The notes under the pieces: generated by a model | What the model was told of the DNA's origin: nothing | Databases searched by the model: none | What the model saw: only the letters and a program-made list of their open reading frames with translations | Shown here: positions 18,966-30,794 of the stretch, piece by piece | How the letters are laid out: each line of letters starts with the position of its first letter | Position numbering within the stretch: the first letter of the stretch is position 1 | Assembly: GCF_026625785.1 (NCBI RefSeq) | Contig: NZ_CP113063.1 | Span: 434,001 to 498,000, forward strand | DNA length: 64,000 nucleotides | Direction: 5' to 3' | DNA from: Gordonia sp. SL306 | Lineage (GTDB): Bacteria; Actinomycetota; Actinomycetes; Mycobacteriales; Mycobacteriaceae | Program-made: the position numbers and the translations under genes

Positions 18966-19937
18966 TTACGGCTTGGTGCCGGTGACGATCGCGTTGTAGA
19001 AGAACTTGGGCGGCACCACTTTCCGCAGGACCTTCTCGTCCAGCCAGGACAGCCGCTTCCATCCGTTGAACGCGAACATGGCCCAGCCCCAACCGAGTTT
19101 CGACGGCGGGACCGCCGCCTCGAAGGTCCGCACCGGCCACCCGAGCATGGCCGCGGCGAGTTCCTCGGTCGCGGTCTCCACGGTCGTCGCCCCCGCGGCG
19201 CGTGCCATGCGTTCGAGCTCGGCGGGATCGAAGGTGTGGATGTCGACGACGGCCTCGAGAGCAGCGGCGCGCGACGACTCGTCGAGCTCCTCCTGCGGAC
19301 GCCGCCAGGACTGCAGCGGTCCGAGTTTGGTGATGTTGGTGGTCGCCGCCCAGGTCGCCCGGCTCATCCACCGGGCATAGAAATCGCCGATGGTCGTCGG
19401 TTCCCCGGCGAACACGAAGCGGCCACCCGGCTTGAGTACCCGCAACACCTCGCGCAACGCCTGCTCGACATCCGGGATGTGATGCAACACAGCGTGTCCG
19501 ACGACGAGGTCGAAAGTGTTGTCGTCGTACGGGATCTTCTCGGCGTCCGCGACGCGACCGTCGACGTCGAGGCCGAGGTTCTCCGCATTTCGCAACGCGA
19601 CCTTGACCATGCCTGGCGAGAGGTCGGTGACCGAGCCCTTCTCGGCCACACCGGACTGCATGAGGTTGAGCAGGAAGAACCCGGTGCCGCAGCCGAGTTC
19701 CATCGCACGCTCGTACGGCAGCGCGGCGTCCGACGCGACCGCGTCGAAACGTCCACGCGCATAGTCGATGCAGCGCTCGTCGTAGGAGATGGACCACTTG
19801 TCGTCGTAGGTCTCCGCCTCCCAGTCGTGGTAGAGCACCTGCGCGAGTTTGGTGTCCTCGAGGGCCGCCTTGACCTGCTCCTCGGTGGCGTGCGGATTCG
19901 GCTCCGGATCGGTTCCCGGCGTCACATTCGTGGTCAT
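18966..19937 (-). CDS. Class I SAM methyltransferase (Rv3038c-like)
   Basis: 323 aa protein of the Methyltransf_11 type: AMELGCGTGFFLLNL at about residue 79, DLSPGMVKVA, and FDLVVGHAVLHHIPDVEQ at motif IV. The C-terminal 120 residues after EPTTIGDFYA form a helical extension with FKAFN/WKRL-like hydrophobic patches, perhaps a membrane- or lipid-facing part. Downstream of echA on the same strand, separated by a 16-bp tandem repeat. Substrate unknown: lipid, polysaccharide and small molecule are all possible. Confidence 0.87.
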   Translation of the reverse strand: MTTNVTPGTDPEPNPHATEEQVKAALEDTKLAQVLYHDWEAETYDDKWSISYDERCIDYARGRFDAVASDAALPYERAMELGCGTGFFLLNLMQSGVAEKGSVTDLSPGMVKVALRNAENLGLDVDGRVADAEKIPYDDNTFDLVVGHAVLHHIPDVEQALREVLRVLKPGGRFVFAGEPTTIGDFYARWMSRATWAATTNITKLGPLQSWRRPQEELDESSRAAALEAVVDIHTFDPAELERMARAAGATTVETATEELAAAMLGWPVRTFEAAVPPSKLGWGWAMFAFNGWKRLSWLDEKVLRKVVPPKFFYNAIVTGTKP

Positions 19938-19953
19938 TCCTCGGCTACTTCCT

Positions 19954-20013
19954 CGTGGTCGGGGTGAATCGTGGTCGGGGTGAATCGCGGTCGGGGTGAA
20001 TGGCGGTCGGGGG
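19954..20013. repeat. 16-bp tandem repeat, about 3.7 copies
   Basis: Unit CGTGGTCGGGGTGAAT repeats at 19954-19969, 19970-19985 (exact), 19986-20001 (one change) and a partial copy to 20013. It fills the whole space between the enoyl-CoA hydratase stop and the methyltransferase leader, so it abuts the hydratase stop codon and could vary in copy number between strains. Confidence 0.85.
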
Positions 20014-20802
20014 TCACTTGCCGGTGAACTGGGCCTTGCCCGGCCCGTTCTCGATGAAGGACTTCATCCCGACGGCACGGTCCTCGGTGGCGAACAGTGC
20101 CGCGAAGAGCTGTTCCTCGATCTTCAGACCGGTCGCGAGATCGACTCCGAGTCCCTGATCGACCGACTTCTTGCCGGCCGCGAGCGCGATGGACGCCGCA
20201 TTGCGGAACTGCCCGGCCCACGTCAATGCCGCGTTGTACACCTCGTCGGGAGCCACGACCTCGTCGACCAGGCCGATGGCGAGCGCTTCCTCGGCGCCGA
20301 CGAAGCGACCGGTGAAGATCATGTCCTTGGCCTTGGCCGGCCCGACCAGTCGGGCGAGCCGCTGGGTTCCGCCGCCACCGGGGATCACACCGAGCAGGAT
20401 CTCGGGCACACCCAGTTTGGCGTTGTCCCCGGCGATGCGCCGGTCCGCGCCCAGGGCGACCTCCAGACCACCTCCGAGCGCGTACCCGGTGATCGCGGCG
20501 ACCGTCGGCTTCGGGATGTCGGCGATGGAACCGAGAGCGGACTGCAGGCGACCGGCGACCTTGCTCATCTCCGCATAGGTCATGTCGTTCATCTCTTTGA
20601 TGTCGGCGCCCGCGGCGAGCACCTTCGGTCCGCCGTAGATGACCACGGCCTTGATGTCGTCACGTACGGTCGCCTCCTCGGCGGCCGCGGCTAGTTCGGT
20701 CTGCACCTGCCGATTCAGCGCGTTCATCGGAGGACGATCGAGCCGGATGGTGCCCACGCCGGGATGATCATCAGATGTCTCGAGGGTGACGAACTCAGCC
20801 AT
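20014..20802 (-). CDS. Enoyl-CoA hydratase/isomerase family protein (EchA17-like)
   Basis: 262 aa crotonase-fold enzyme that hydrates enoyl-CoA in fatty-acid breakdown. Oxyanion-hole stretches KVLAAGADIKEMND and AAITGYALGGGLEVAL, then GVIPGGGGTQRLARLVG with a catalytic-type glutamate in VPEILLG. Length and order match echA17 (Rv3039c). Start ATG at 20802. It is followed by the tandem repeat and a methyltransferase on the same strand. Specific chain length unknown. Confidence 0.93.
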   Translation of the reverse strand: MAEFVTLETSDDHPGVGTIRLDRPPMNALNRQVQTELAAAAEEATVRDDIKAVVIYGGPKVLAAGADIKEMNDMTYAEMSKVAGRLQSALGSIADIPKPTVAAITGYALGGGLEVALGADRRIAGDNAKLGVPEILLGVIPGGGGTQRLARLVGPAKAKDMIFTGRFVGAEEALAIGLVDEVVAPDEVYNAALTWAGQFRNAASIALAAGKKSVDQGLGVDLATGLKIEEQLFAALFATEDRAVGMKSFIENGPGKAQFTGK

Positions 20803-20871
20803 GGTCGAAGGCTACCGTCTGCATTGCGTGTGCAGCCCCGCCGGGGGAGGTCACGGCTCTAGAGTTGGCTC

Positions 20872-21855
20872 ATGGCGAAGGCCTCGGAAGCCGGTGAACC
20901 GGTCGAGCTGGAGGTGGGTGACCGGACGATCCGTCTGTCGAGCCCCGATCGTGTGTACTTCGCCGAACGCGGCGAGACGAAACGCGAGCTGGCCGAGTAC
21001 TACCTCGCCGTGGGCGACGGGATCGTCCGCGCACTGCGTGATCGACCGTGCATGCTGCACCGGTTCCCGACGGGGGTCAGCGGGAAGAAGGTGCACCAGA
21101 AGCGGATCCCGGCCGGCGCACCCGATTGGCTCGAGACCGTCGAGATCTGGTTTCCGCGCTTCGGCCGCACCGCCGACGAACTCTGCGTCACCGAGCTGGG
21201 CAGCGTGATCTGGGCCGTCCAGATGTCGACGGTCGAGTTCCATCCGTGGAACTCGCGGCGCCTGGACCCCGAGTGCCCCGACGAATGGCGGATCGACCTC
21301 GATCCGATGCCGGACTGCCCGTTCTCCCGGATCCAGCGCGTCGCACACGTCGTCGAGGAAGTCCTCGACGAACTCGGCATCCGCGGTTTCCCCAAGACGT
21401 CGGGCGGACGGGGACTGCACATCTACGTGCGGATCGAACCGGAATGGGGCTTCCCGCAGGTGCGCAGCGCCGCGCTCGCCTTTGCACGTGAGGTCGAACG
21501 CCGCGCCCCTGCCGACGTCACGACGACCTGGTGGCGCAAGGACCGTGATCCGGCCGCCGTGTTCGTCGACTTCAACCAGAACACCCGCGATCACACCATG
21601 GCCTCGGCATACTCGGTGCGCGGCAATCCGCGCGCGACGGTCTCTGCACCCATCGACTGGGCCGAGATCGACGATGTGGCACCCGACGATTTCACCATCG
21701 CGACCATGCCTGCCCGGTTCGCCGAGATCGGCGATCTCCACCGTGAGATCGACGACGTCGCCCACCGGCTCGACACCCTGCTGGAATGGGCTGAGCGCGA
21801 TGCCGTCACCATCGACGACGTCGATGCCGATGGAGTCGTCGACCTGGATTCCTGA
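20872..21855 (+). CDS. Stand-alone LigD-type primase/polymerase (PolD-like)
   Basis: 327 aa archaeo-eukaryotic primase-fold polymerase related to the polymerase domain of LigD, used in end joining and gap filling with ribonucleotides. Visible: RVYFAERGETKRELAEYY, TVEFHPWNSR, the metal-binding RIDLDPMP, SGGRGLHIYVRIE and the third aspartate in AVFVDFNQN. There is no ligase or nuclease domain. Mycobacteria have comparable PolD1/PolD2. No Ku or ligase gene is nearby. Not part of the M. tuberculosis order at this point, so probably an insertion. Confidence 0.92.
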   Translation: MAKASEAGEPVELEVGDRTIRLSSPDRVYFAERGETKRELAEYYLAVGDGIVRALRDRPCMLHRFPTGVSGKKVHQKRIPAGAPDWLETVEIWFPRFGRTADELCVTELGSVIWAVQMSTVEFHPWNSRRLDPECPDEWRIDLDPMPDCPFSRIQRVAHVVEEVLDELGIRGFPKTSGGRGLHIYVRIEPEWGFPQVRSAALAFAREVERRAPADVTTTWWRKDRDPAAVFVDFNQNTRDHTMASAYSVRGNPRATVSAPIDWAEIDDVAPDDFTIATMPARFAEIGDLHREIDDVAHRLDTLLEWAERDAVTIDDVDADGVVDLDS

Positions 21856-21866
21856 GCGACCCGTGG

Positions 21867-22694
21867 TCAGCGACTGAGGCCGGGCACCTCGCGGTCGGCG
21901 ACGACGGCGAAGTACCGATCCGATCCGGCGAACTTCAGACCGGCCAGCCCGGCGCCGGGCGTGACGGACGGTTCGATCGGCTCGATCACCCGATCAGCGG
22001 CCAGCAGTTCCGCGACCGAGGAGAACTCGGCCAGGTGGTTCAGCTGCGCCCAGGTCGGCGGGAGAAGCGTGTGCTCGTTCGCGATCCACGCGTCGAGGGC
22101 GGCACGCGGTGTCGCCCATGCGGTCACCTCGGCCTCGGTGGTCTTGCCGTCGGCCGTCTGTCCATCGGGCAGCGCGGCCAGGAAGAAGCGGGTGTCGTAA
22201 CGACGCTTCTCGATGATCGGGGTGATCCAGTGGGCCAGCGGGCGCAGGAGATCTGCCCGCAGGCTCAGCCCCTCCGCGCGGAGGAAATCACCCAGCGACA
22301 GCGTCTTGTCGACGAGTTGGTCGCGATGGGACTCGTACGACTGCGGGTCGACCGGAGTGCCGTCGGGCCGGCTGGCCAGCAGCACGCCACATTCTTCGAA
22401 GGTCTCGCGGACCGCGGCACACACCAGCGCCTGCGCCGTCTTGGGGTCGGTGTGGAACGCGTCGGCCCACCACTGCGCGTCTGGCCCGGTCCAGTCGATG
22501 TCGGCGTCCGCGTCGCGCGGATCAACCCCGCCACCGGGAAAGACGGTCACCCCGCCCGCGAATGCCATCTGCTTCACCCGGCGCTGCAGGAAGACCTCGA
22601 CACCGTCCCCCGAGTCACGAACCAGCACCACCGTCGCCGCCCCACGCAGTGGGGCCGGTTCGGTTGCCGTCGGTTCCGGGGCAGATGGGCTCAT
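21867..22694 (-). CDS. NUDIX hydrolase (Rv3040c-like)
   Basis: 275 aa protein with a split NUDIX box: FPGGGVDPRD followed after an insertion by AAVRETFEECGVLL, where REtFEE supplies metal ligands. The long insertion and C-terminal helical part are typical of the group named Rv3040c. Probably cleaves a nucleoside-diphosphate-linked or CoA compound. ATG at 22694 is preferred over GTG at 22703 because AGGAG sits about 10 bases ahead of the ATG but only one base ahead of the GTG. Confidence 0.88.
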   Translation of the reverse strand: MSPSAPEPTATEPAPLRGAATVVLVRDSGDGVEVFLQRRVKQMAFAGGVTVFPGGGVDPRDADADIDWTGPDAQWWADAFHTDPKTAQALVCAAVRETFEECGVLLASRPDGTPVDPQSYESHRDQLVDKTLSLGDFLRAEGLSLRADLLRPLAHWITPIIEKRRYDTRFFLAALPDGQTADGKTTEAEVTAWATPRAALDAWIANEHTLLPPTWAQLNHLAEFSSVAELLAADRVIEPIEPSVTPGAGLAGLKFAGSDRYFAVVADREVPGLSR

Positions 22695-22743
22695 GGCAGA
22701 CACTCCTGTCGAACGATCACCGTATGACGGTAGCGCGCGCCGA

Positions 22744-23601
22744 TCAGCCTGCCGCTCGGCGATGCCCTCCCGGGCGCCGGGTCCGCCGGGCGAAGTAGCG
22801 CCCGTCGACCTTGCTGAGGGTGATCTGTGCCCGGAACGCCGTCGACAGGTTCTCGCTGGTGAGGACGTCGTCGAGAAGTCCCTGCCCCACGATCTCCCCT
22901 TCGGAGAGCAACATGACGTGGGTGAATCCGTCGGGGATCTCCTCCACGTGGTGGGTGATCAACACGATCGCCGGCGCCTCCGGATCGGAGGCCAGTCGAC
23001 CGAGGCGGTCCACGAGTTCCTCCCGGCCGCCGAGGTCGAGGCCGGCCGCCGGTTCGTCGAGCAGCAGCAGTTCCGGATCGGTCATCAACGCGCGCGCGAT
23101 CAGGACTCGTTTGCGTTCGCCCTCCGACAACGTCCCGAACAGGCGATCGGCGAGGTGCTCGGCACCCAGCGACTCCAGCGACTCGATGGCCTGCGCGCGG
23201 TCGATGTCGTCGTAGGTCTCGCGCCACCTCCCGATGACCGAGTACCCGGCCGAGATCACCACGTCGCTCACGACCTCATCGGCGGGTACCCGCTCGGCCA
23301 GCGCCGCGCTGGACACACCGATGCGTGTGGAGAGCTCCCGGACCTCCACCTTCCCGAGCGGCTCGTTCAACACGAAGGCCGTACCGGCCGTCGGATGGAC
23401 CTGCGCGGCGGCCATCCGCATGAGCGAGGTCTTGCCCGCGCCGTTCGGCCCGATCACCACCCAGCGTTCATCGAGTTCGACCTGCCAGGAGACGGGCCCG
23501 ACCAGTGTGTTGCCGCCGCGGACCAGTGTCACGTCGCGGAAATCGACCAACAGGTCCGGATCGGATTCGTACACCTCGTCGTCGTCGGTCGCATCTGTCA
23601 C
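22744..23601 (-). CDS. ABC transporter ATP-binding protein (Rv3041c-like)
   Basis: 285 aa ATPase: Walker [10 protein letters not shown] at about residue 53, signature [13 protein letters not shown], Walker [14 protein letters not shown] and H-loop VLITHHVEE. No membrane partner is encoded next to it, as in M. tuberculosis. The C-terminal basic tail ([11 protein letters not shown]) is unusual for a transporter subunit. It resembles the ModF/PhnC-like single ATPases; a non-transport role is possible. Confidence 0.9.
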   Translation of the reverse strand: MTDATDDDEVYESDPDLLVDFRDVTLVRGGNTLVGPVSWQVELDERWVVIGPNGAGKTSLMRMAAAQVHPTAGTAFVLNEPLGKVEVRELSTRIGVSSAALAERVPADEVVSDVVISAGYSVIGRWRETYDDIDRAQAIESLESLGAEHLADRLFGTLSEGERKRVLIARALMTDPELLLLDEPAAGLDLGGREELVDRLGRLASDPEAPAIVLITHHVEEIPDGFTHVMLLSEGEIVGQGLLDDVLTSENLSTAFRAQITLSKVDGRYFARRTRRPGGHRRAAG

Positions 23602-23716
23602 TCCCCCATCGTGCCCTACGACGATGGCGGCCGCGTGGAGCCATGCGACACATGGTCGCCGACAAGGGAATCCGACGGGCCGGAATACACCGGGGCGCCG
23701 ACGCCTTGACCACTAC

Positions 23717-24709
23717 ATGAGTGTTGATCTGTCCATCCTCGACCTGGCACAGGTCGGCCCCGGTGAGACCGTGCATGACAGCTTCGTCGCGAGTGTCGAC
23801 ATGGCGCAGCGCGCGGAGCGCTGGGGCTTCCGTCGCATCTGGTACGCCGAGCACCACAACATGTCGTCGATCGCCTCGGCCGCACCAGCCGTCCTCATCT
23901 CACATGTGGCCGCCCACACCGAATCGATCCGGCTCGGCGCTGGTGGCGTGATGTTGCCGAATCACTCGCCGCTTGCCATCGCCGAACAGTTCGGCACTCT
24001 CGGCGAGCTGTACCCGGGTCGCATCGACCTCGGACTCGGCCGTGCGCCGGGCGGCGATCAGCAGACCTTCGCCGCGTTGCGACGCTCGATGGCATCGGCA
24101 GATCGGTTCCCGTCGGATGTGCTGGAACTGCAGGGGTACCTGCGTGGTCAGTCGCGCGTCGAGGGCGTGGCGGCGACGCCGGGCGCAGGCACCGACATCC
24201 CGTTGTACATCCTGGGCTCGTCGCTCTTCGGCGCCCAGCTCGCCGCCGCGCTCGGCCTCCCCTATGCGTTCGCATCGCATTTCGCGCCGCAGGCCCTCGA
24301 GGAGGCTGTCGCGGTCTACCGACGGGAGTTCCAGCCGTCCGAACAGCTCGAGTCCCCGTACGTGATCGCCGGGGTCTGTGTGATCGCCGACGACGACGAG
24401 GCGGTCGCGCAGGAACAGCTGCGGCAGGCAAAACGCCACCGCGTCAACGCGCTCTTCGGCCGCGGCCGGAAGTTCACCGACGAGGAGGCCGACATGATCC
24501 TCGACATGCCGCAAGGCCGCCAGATCGATTCGATGATGACCTACGCAGGCGTCGGTACCCCGACGCAGGTGCTCGATTACCTCGACTGGTTCGCAGGCCA
24601 CGCCGAAGCCGACGAACTCATCGTCGCGTCCATCGCACCTGATCGCGAGATCTGGCGGAACACCTTGGGGCACATCGCCCCGGCGACCGCTCGTACCGCG
24701 ACGCCCTGA
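23717..24709 (+). CDS. LLM-class flavin-dependent oxidoreductase
   Basis: 330 aa TIM-barrel flavoprotein of the luciferase-like monooxygenase family. Visible: [50 protein letters not shown] and [14 protein letters not shown]. The pattern fits the FMN-type MsnO8/alkanal-like group more than F420-dependent enzymes, but this cannot be settled by eye. ATG at 23717 is chosen since upstream in-frame sequence is the ABC gene's antisense. It converges with the cupin gene. Confidence 0.88.
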   Translation: MSVDLSILDLAQVGPGETVHDSFVASVDMAQRAERWGFRRIWYAEHHNMSSIASAAPAVLISHVAAHTESIRLGAGGVMLPNHSPLAIAEQFGTLGELYPGRIDLGLGRAPGGDQQTFAALRRSMASADRFPSDVLELQGYLRGQSRVEGVAATPGAGTDIPLYILGSSLFGAQLAAALGLPYAFASHFAPQALEEAVAVYRREFQPSEQLESPYVIAGVCVIADDDEAVAQEQLRQAKRHRVNALFGRGRKFTDEEADMILDMPQGRQIDSMMTYAGVGTPTQVLDYLDWFAGHAEADELIVASIAPDREIWRNTLGHIAPATARTATP

Positions 24710-24736
24710 CGTCTCGCAGCACCAGACGGGAGTCGG

Positions 24737-25201
24737 TCAGGTCCCGTCGGGAGCGAGACGGAAATCCGCGAAGTCGAAGCCCGGCAGCACCAGACAGCTG
24801 ACCAGCGTCGGCTGGTCGCCGGTCGGTCGCGCGCGCTGCCACGTGCCGGGCGGGACGACGGCCTGGGGCCGGTGACCTGCGGCGATGTCGGCGCCGACCA
24901 CGATGCCCGCAGGCGCATCCGGCGCCGGTCCGTCGCCGCCCAGCTCGAGCAGGACCGGCGAGCCTCGGTGATGCAGCCAGAGTTCTGCACCGCGGACCGT
25001 GTGCCACGCAGAATGCTCACCCGGCAGAAGCAGGAAGTAGATCGCGGTACCGGCCGCTCTGTCTCCCGGATAGTCGTGCGGGAGAACGTCGGCCGGGATC
25101 GTGACGTCGCTGCGCCACGTCTCCCGATACCAGCCGCCTTCCGGATGCGGCGAGAGTCCGAGCCCTCGCGCCCAATCGGGCAGTTCCGAGGCTGCGCTCA
25201 T
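24737..25201 (-). CDS. Cupin, DUF985 family
   Basis: 154 aa single-domain cupin of the DUF985 type: LGLSPHPEGGWYRETWRS at the start, AIYFLLLPGEHSAWHTV, LWLHHRGSPV and LVSCLVLPGFDFADF. These give the metal-binding barrel; the substrate is unknown, sugar or sulfur compounds being suggested for relatives. The ATG at 25201 overlaps the stop of the peptidyl-tRNA-hydrolase-like gene (ATGA), so the two are translated together. Confidence 0.9.
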   Translation of the reverse strand: MSAASELPDWARGLGLSPHPEGGWYRETWRSDVTIPADVLPHDYPGDRAAGTAIYFLLLPGEHSAWHTVRGAELWLHHRGSPVLLELGGDGPAPDAPAGIVVGADIAAGHRPQAVVPPGTWQRARPTGDQPTLVSCLVLPGFDFADFRLAPDGT

Positions 25202-25956
25202 CCGTCGATCACCTCCGCGATCACCGTCACCGATCCGGGTGCGATCTCGGTGAACCCGGCGTCGCGGACCGCGACCGCGCGACCCGTCGAGTCGGCGTCG
25301 AGCAGCGCCGCCCACTGCGCACGCGTCGCCTCGCGAACCGCGAGCGGACACTCCGCCCGGCGCCATTCCCGTGCCCGCCCGGCGGTCATCAGCTTGACGG
25401 CGAGCATCGCACCGTGACCGACCTGGGCGGCGGCCTTTCCCACCGTCATCTCGAGACCCGGATTGATCCAGAGGCGCACTCCCCCGTCAGTCGCTGCGGA
25501 CGCGACGTCGCCGGCGATCTCCGTCCCGCCGATCTGCAGGCGGGAGATCCGCTTGTCGACGTCGCCGACCCGACCCGGCACGATCGCCCGCGCCTGCGCA
25601 CTGCCCTCTGCGACGGTCAGGCCCCAGACATCCTGCGCCGCCGCCCACTGCGCACCGCGTGCACGGCGAGCGATCTTGCGGATGCGGGCATCGCACCAGG
25701 CATCCATCGGCGCCGACCACGGACCGTCGCCACCTGAGCGGTCGTCGAGGCAGAGCATCGCCACCGCGCGGGCGGCAGCGGTCAGTAGCTCGGTGCGATC
25801 CGGCGGGTCCGCCTTCTCGATCCGCACCACCATCTGCATGGCCAGCACGTCGCCGGGATCGTCCGGGTCCTCTCCCCCTCCGACGTAGTCCACCAGTCGC
25901 CGATAGGCGTCGTCGAAAGGGTCCGCGGCATCGATCTCGGTCGCCGTGTCGGTCAC
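25198..25956 (-). CDS. Peptidyl-tRNA hydrolase, PTH2-like
   Basis: 252 aa with a PTH2-type core in the C-terminal half: a glycine-lysine loop MTVGKAAAQVGHGAMLA at about residue 165 (the PTH2 signature GKxAAQxxH) and DAGFTEIAPGSVTVIAEV at the end. The N-terminal 100 residues are helical and unlike archaeal PTH2, which is about 120 aa. Bacterial Pth1 is not seen here. GTG at 25956 is chosen; GTG at 25962 is possible. It may release stalled peptidyl-tRNA, by inference. Confidence 0.8.
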   Translation of the reverse strand: MTDTATEIDAADPFDDAYRRLVDYVGGGEDPDDPGDVLAMQMVVRIEKADPPDRTELLTAAARAVAMLCLDDRSGGDGPWSAPMDAWCDARIRKIARRARGAQWAAAQDVWGLTVAEGSAQARAIVPGRVGDVDKRISRLQIGGTEIAGDVASAATDGGVRLWINPGLEMTVGKAAAQVGHGAMLAVKLMTAGRAREWRRAECPLAVREATRAQWAALLDADSTGRAVAVRDAGFTEIAPGSVTVIAEVIDG

Positions 25957-25963
25957 CCCCACA

Positions 25964-26344
25964 TCACCCCCAGTTCTCTGCTTTCGTGAGGCAGAACGGA
26001 TGTCCGGATGGGTCCAGCAACACCCGCCAGGTCTCGCCGGGCTGCTCGGCCGGTACCGTCGCACCGAGCTCGACGCATCGCGCCGACGCCGAATCGAGGT
26101 CGTCGACGGCCAGATCGAAGTGGAATTGCTTGGAGCCGTTGGGGTTCGGCCACGCGGGCGGCACATAGTCGGGAATCGCACCGAACCCGAGCGCGGCTCC
26201 CGTGCCGGTCAGCATCGCGTAACCGTCGCCCGATGCAGTGATCTGCCAACCGAGCACCGCCGACCAGAACTCGGACGACACCTTCGCGTCGGCACAATCG
26301 AGCGTGACCATCGCCAGATCGCCGACCTTGTGTTCGCTCGCCAT
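25964..26344 (-). CDS. VOC family (glyoxalase-fold) protein
   Basis: 126 aa vicinal-oxygen-chelate protein with two beta-alpha-beta modules: MVTLDCADAKVSSEFWSAVLG at the start and FHFDLAVDDLDSASARCVELG in the second half (only cores quoted), ending PSGHPFCLTK. It keeps an H and an E/Q typical of the metal site. Small-molecule resistance or isomerisation are common roles; nothing specific is visible. Same strand and 8 bases from the PTH2-like gene. Confidence 0.88.
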   Translation of the reverse strand: MASEHKVGDLAMVTLDCADAKVSSEFWSAVLGWQITASGDGYAMLTGTGAALGFGAIPDYVPPAWPNPNGSKQFHFDLAVDDLDSASARCVELGATVPAEQPGETWRVLLDPSGHPFCLTKAENWG

Positions 26345-26431
26345 CAGAATGTCCTCTCGCTGGGTGATTCGACAGTCCGATCATGCTCCTCGCCGCCGAC
26401 AACGGCTGAAGGAATACGACACGTCGACCGC

Positions 26432-29483
<3,052 letters not shown>

Positions 29484-29610
29484 AGATCCTCCTCGTTGCG
29501 CAACCGATCAGGGCCGGTCAACTCCCGTTTCCCCGCGGTCGCCACATGAACAAAGCGAGCGCTGAGTACTGATCCTAAACCCTCACACGGGCAGTGGCCG
29601 AGTGGGTCCT

Positions 29611-29624
29611 ACGATACGTCGTAT
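29611..29624. promoter_or_regulatory. Short inverted repeat between ctaD and fecB
   Basis: TACGA at 29611-29615 and TCGTA at 29620-29624 frame TACG, and an overlapping ATACG-T-CGTAT palindrome spans 29615-29625. It sits between the divergent ctaD and fecB genes. It does not look like an IdeR iron box. It could be an operator but is short enough to be chance. Confidence 0.3.
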
Positions 29625-29768
29625 TCGACTGTCCGGGCCCCTCATCGGCACAGTTCAGGGCCCCCGTCGGCGGCGACGCGCTGGCCACCGGGCGCCCGTC
29701 CCCGTCGTCGCCGGTGACGCGTCGCGACCGCGGGAGGACAACCGATCGCCCGGTGCTAGCGTGATCGC

Positions 29769-30794
29769 GTGCACCGCAGCGGCGAAACCCGGTTGGAACG
29801 GTCGGATCGAGGGGCCCGGGGCGTGGTTCGGGCGATCGGGGCCATGTCGTCGATCGCCGTCGTGGCGGCCATCGCCGCCTGCAGCGACAACGCGCCTCTG
29901 ACGACCCCCGACGGTCAGCCGGTCTCCACGGTCACCACGCGGGTGGCCGAGGTGAACATCGTCAACGCCGACCGGGACCTCGGCAAGACCTGCCTCGCAC
30001 CGACAGCCCCTGACGCCGGGGTCACCGACGTCACGCGAATCGTGGTCACCGACCCGGCCCTGCTCGACGCGATCTGCGCACTCGGCATCGGCCCCAAGGT
30101 CACCGCAGTCGCGGCCGCACCGGGCAGCATCCCCGCCTATCTCGGACCGCAGCTGGCGGCGGTTCCCACGATCGGCTCCACTCCCGACGCCGCCGCGGTG
30201 GCCGCGGCGAACCCCGACCTCGTCCTCACGACACCACGGACCGCGGCCGCCGCGAAGAGCTTCGGTGACGCGCGCGTCGAGACGATCGGGCAGGCGACCG
30301 GATGGAAAGCACGATTCCAGGCCGTCGCCGACGCGCTCGGCCGATCGTCGACCGGCACACGGCTGCTCGACGAGTTCCACACCGAGACGCAGAAGACCGG
30401 ACGGCGCATGGATGCTCCGCACAGCCAGATCTCGCTGGTCCGGTTCACCGGGGATTCGGAGATGATCGCCGGGACCGAGACGTTCGCCGGGCAGATCCTG
30501 TCGGAGGTCGGCGTGCAGCGACCCGAACCACAGCGCTCACCCCGCTCGTTCACCGTCACCGACAAGAATTTCACCGACGCCGACGGAGACCTCATCTACG
30601 TCAGCTTCCAGGGCGAGGACGGCCTCGAGCACGGGAAAGAGGTGCTGCTGAGCGATCGCTGGCTCGACATGGGTGCGCCGACGTGGAAGCGGGTTCTCTC
30701 CGTCGACGATCAGATCTGGTACGGAACCTCCGGCCTCGCTGCCGCCTGGCTGGTCCTGAACGACGTGAAGGGGTCCCTCGATGGCAACTCGTGA
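29769..30794 (+). CDS. fecB: FecB-like periplasmic binding lipoprotein
   Basis: 341 aa substrate-binding protein of the vitamin B12/ferric-siderophore class (PF01497 type). Signal peptide with lipobox VVAAIAAC, Cys at residue 38. Core features: VTDVTRIVVTDPALLDAICALG (partial core VVTDPALLDAI), AVAAAPGSIPAYLG and NPDLVLTTPRT, the usual hinged two-lobe pattern. Matches Rv3044. GTG at 29769 is the start. The last 14 bases overlap the ICL-like gene. No permease or ATPase follows, so the ligand and transporter partner remain unknown. Confidence 0.9.
   Translation: MHRSGETRLERSDRGARGVVRAIGAMSSIAVVAAIAACSDNAPLTTPDGQPVSTVTTRVAEVNIVNADRDLGKTCLAPTAPDAGVTDVTRIVVTDPALLDAICALGIGPKVTAVAAAPGSIPAYLGPQLAAVPTIGSTPDAAAVAAANPDLVLTTPRTAAAAKSFGDARVETIGQATGWKARFQAVADALGRSSTGTRLLDEFHTETQKTGRRMDAPHSQISLVRFTGDSEMIAGTETFAGQILSEVGVQRPEPQRSPRSFTVTDKNFTDADGDLIYVSFQGEDGLEHGKEVLLSDRWLDMGAPTWKRVLSVDDQIWYGTSGLAAAWLVLNDVKGSLDGNS

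Noticed and set aside
29611-29624. Possible iron box between ctaD and fecB
   Set aside because: The repeat does not match the 19-bp IdeR consensus; kept only as a weak inverted repeat.
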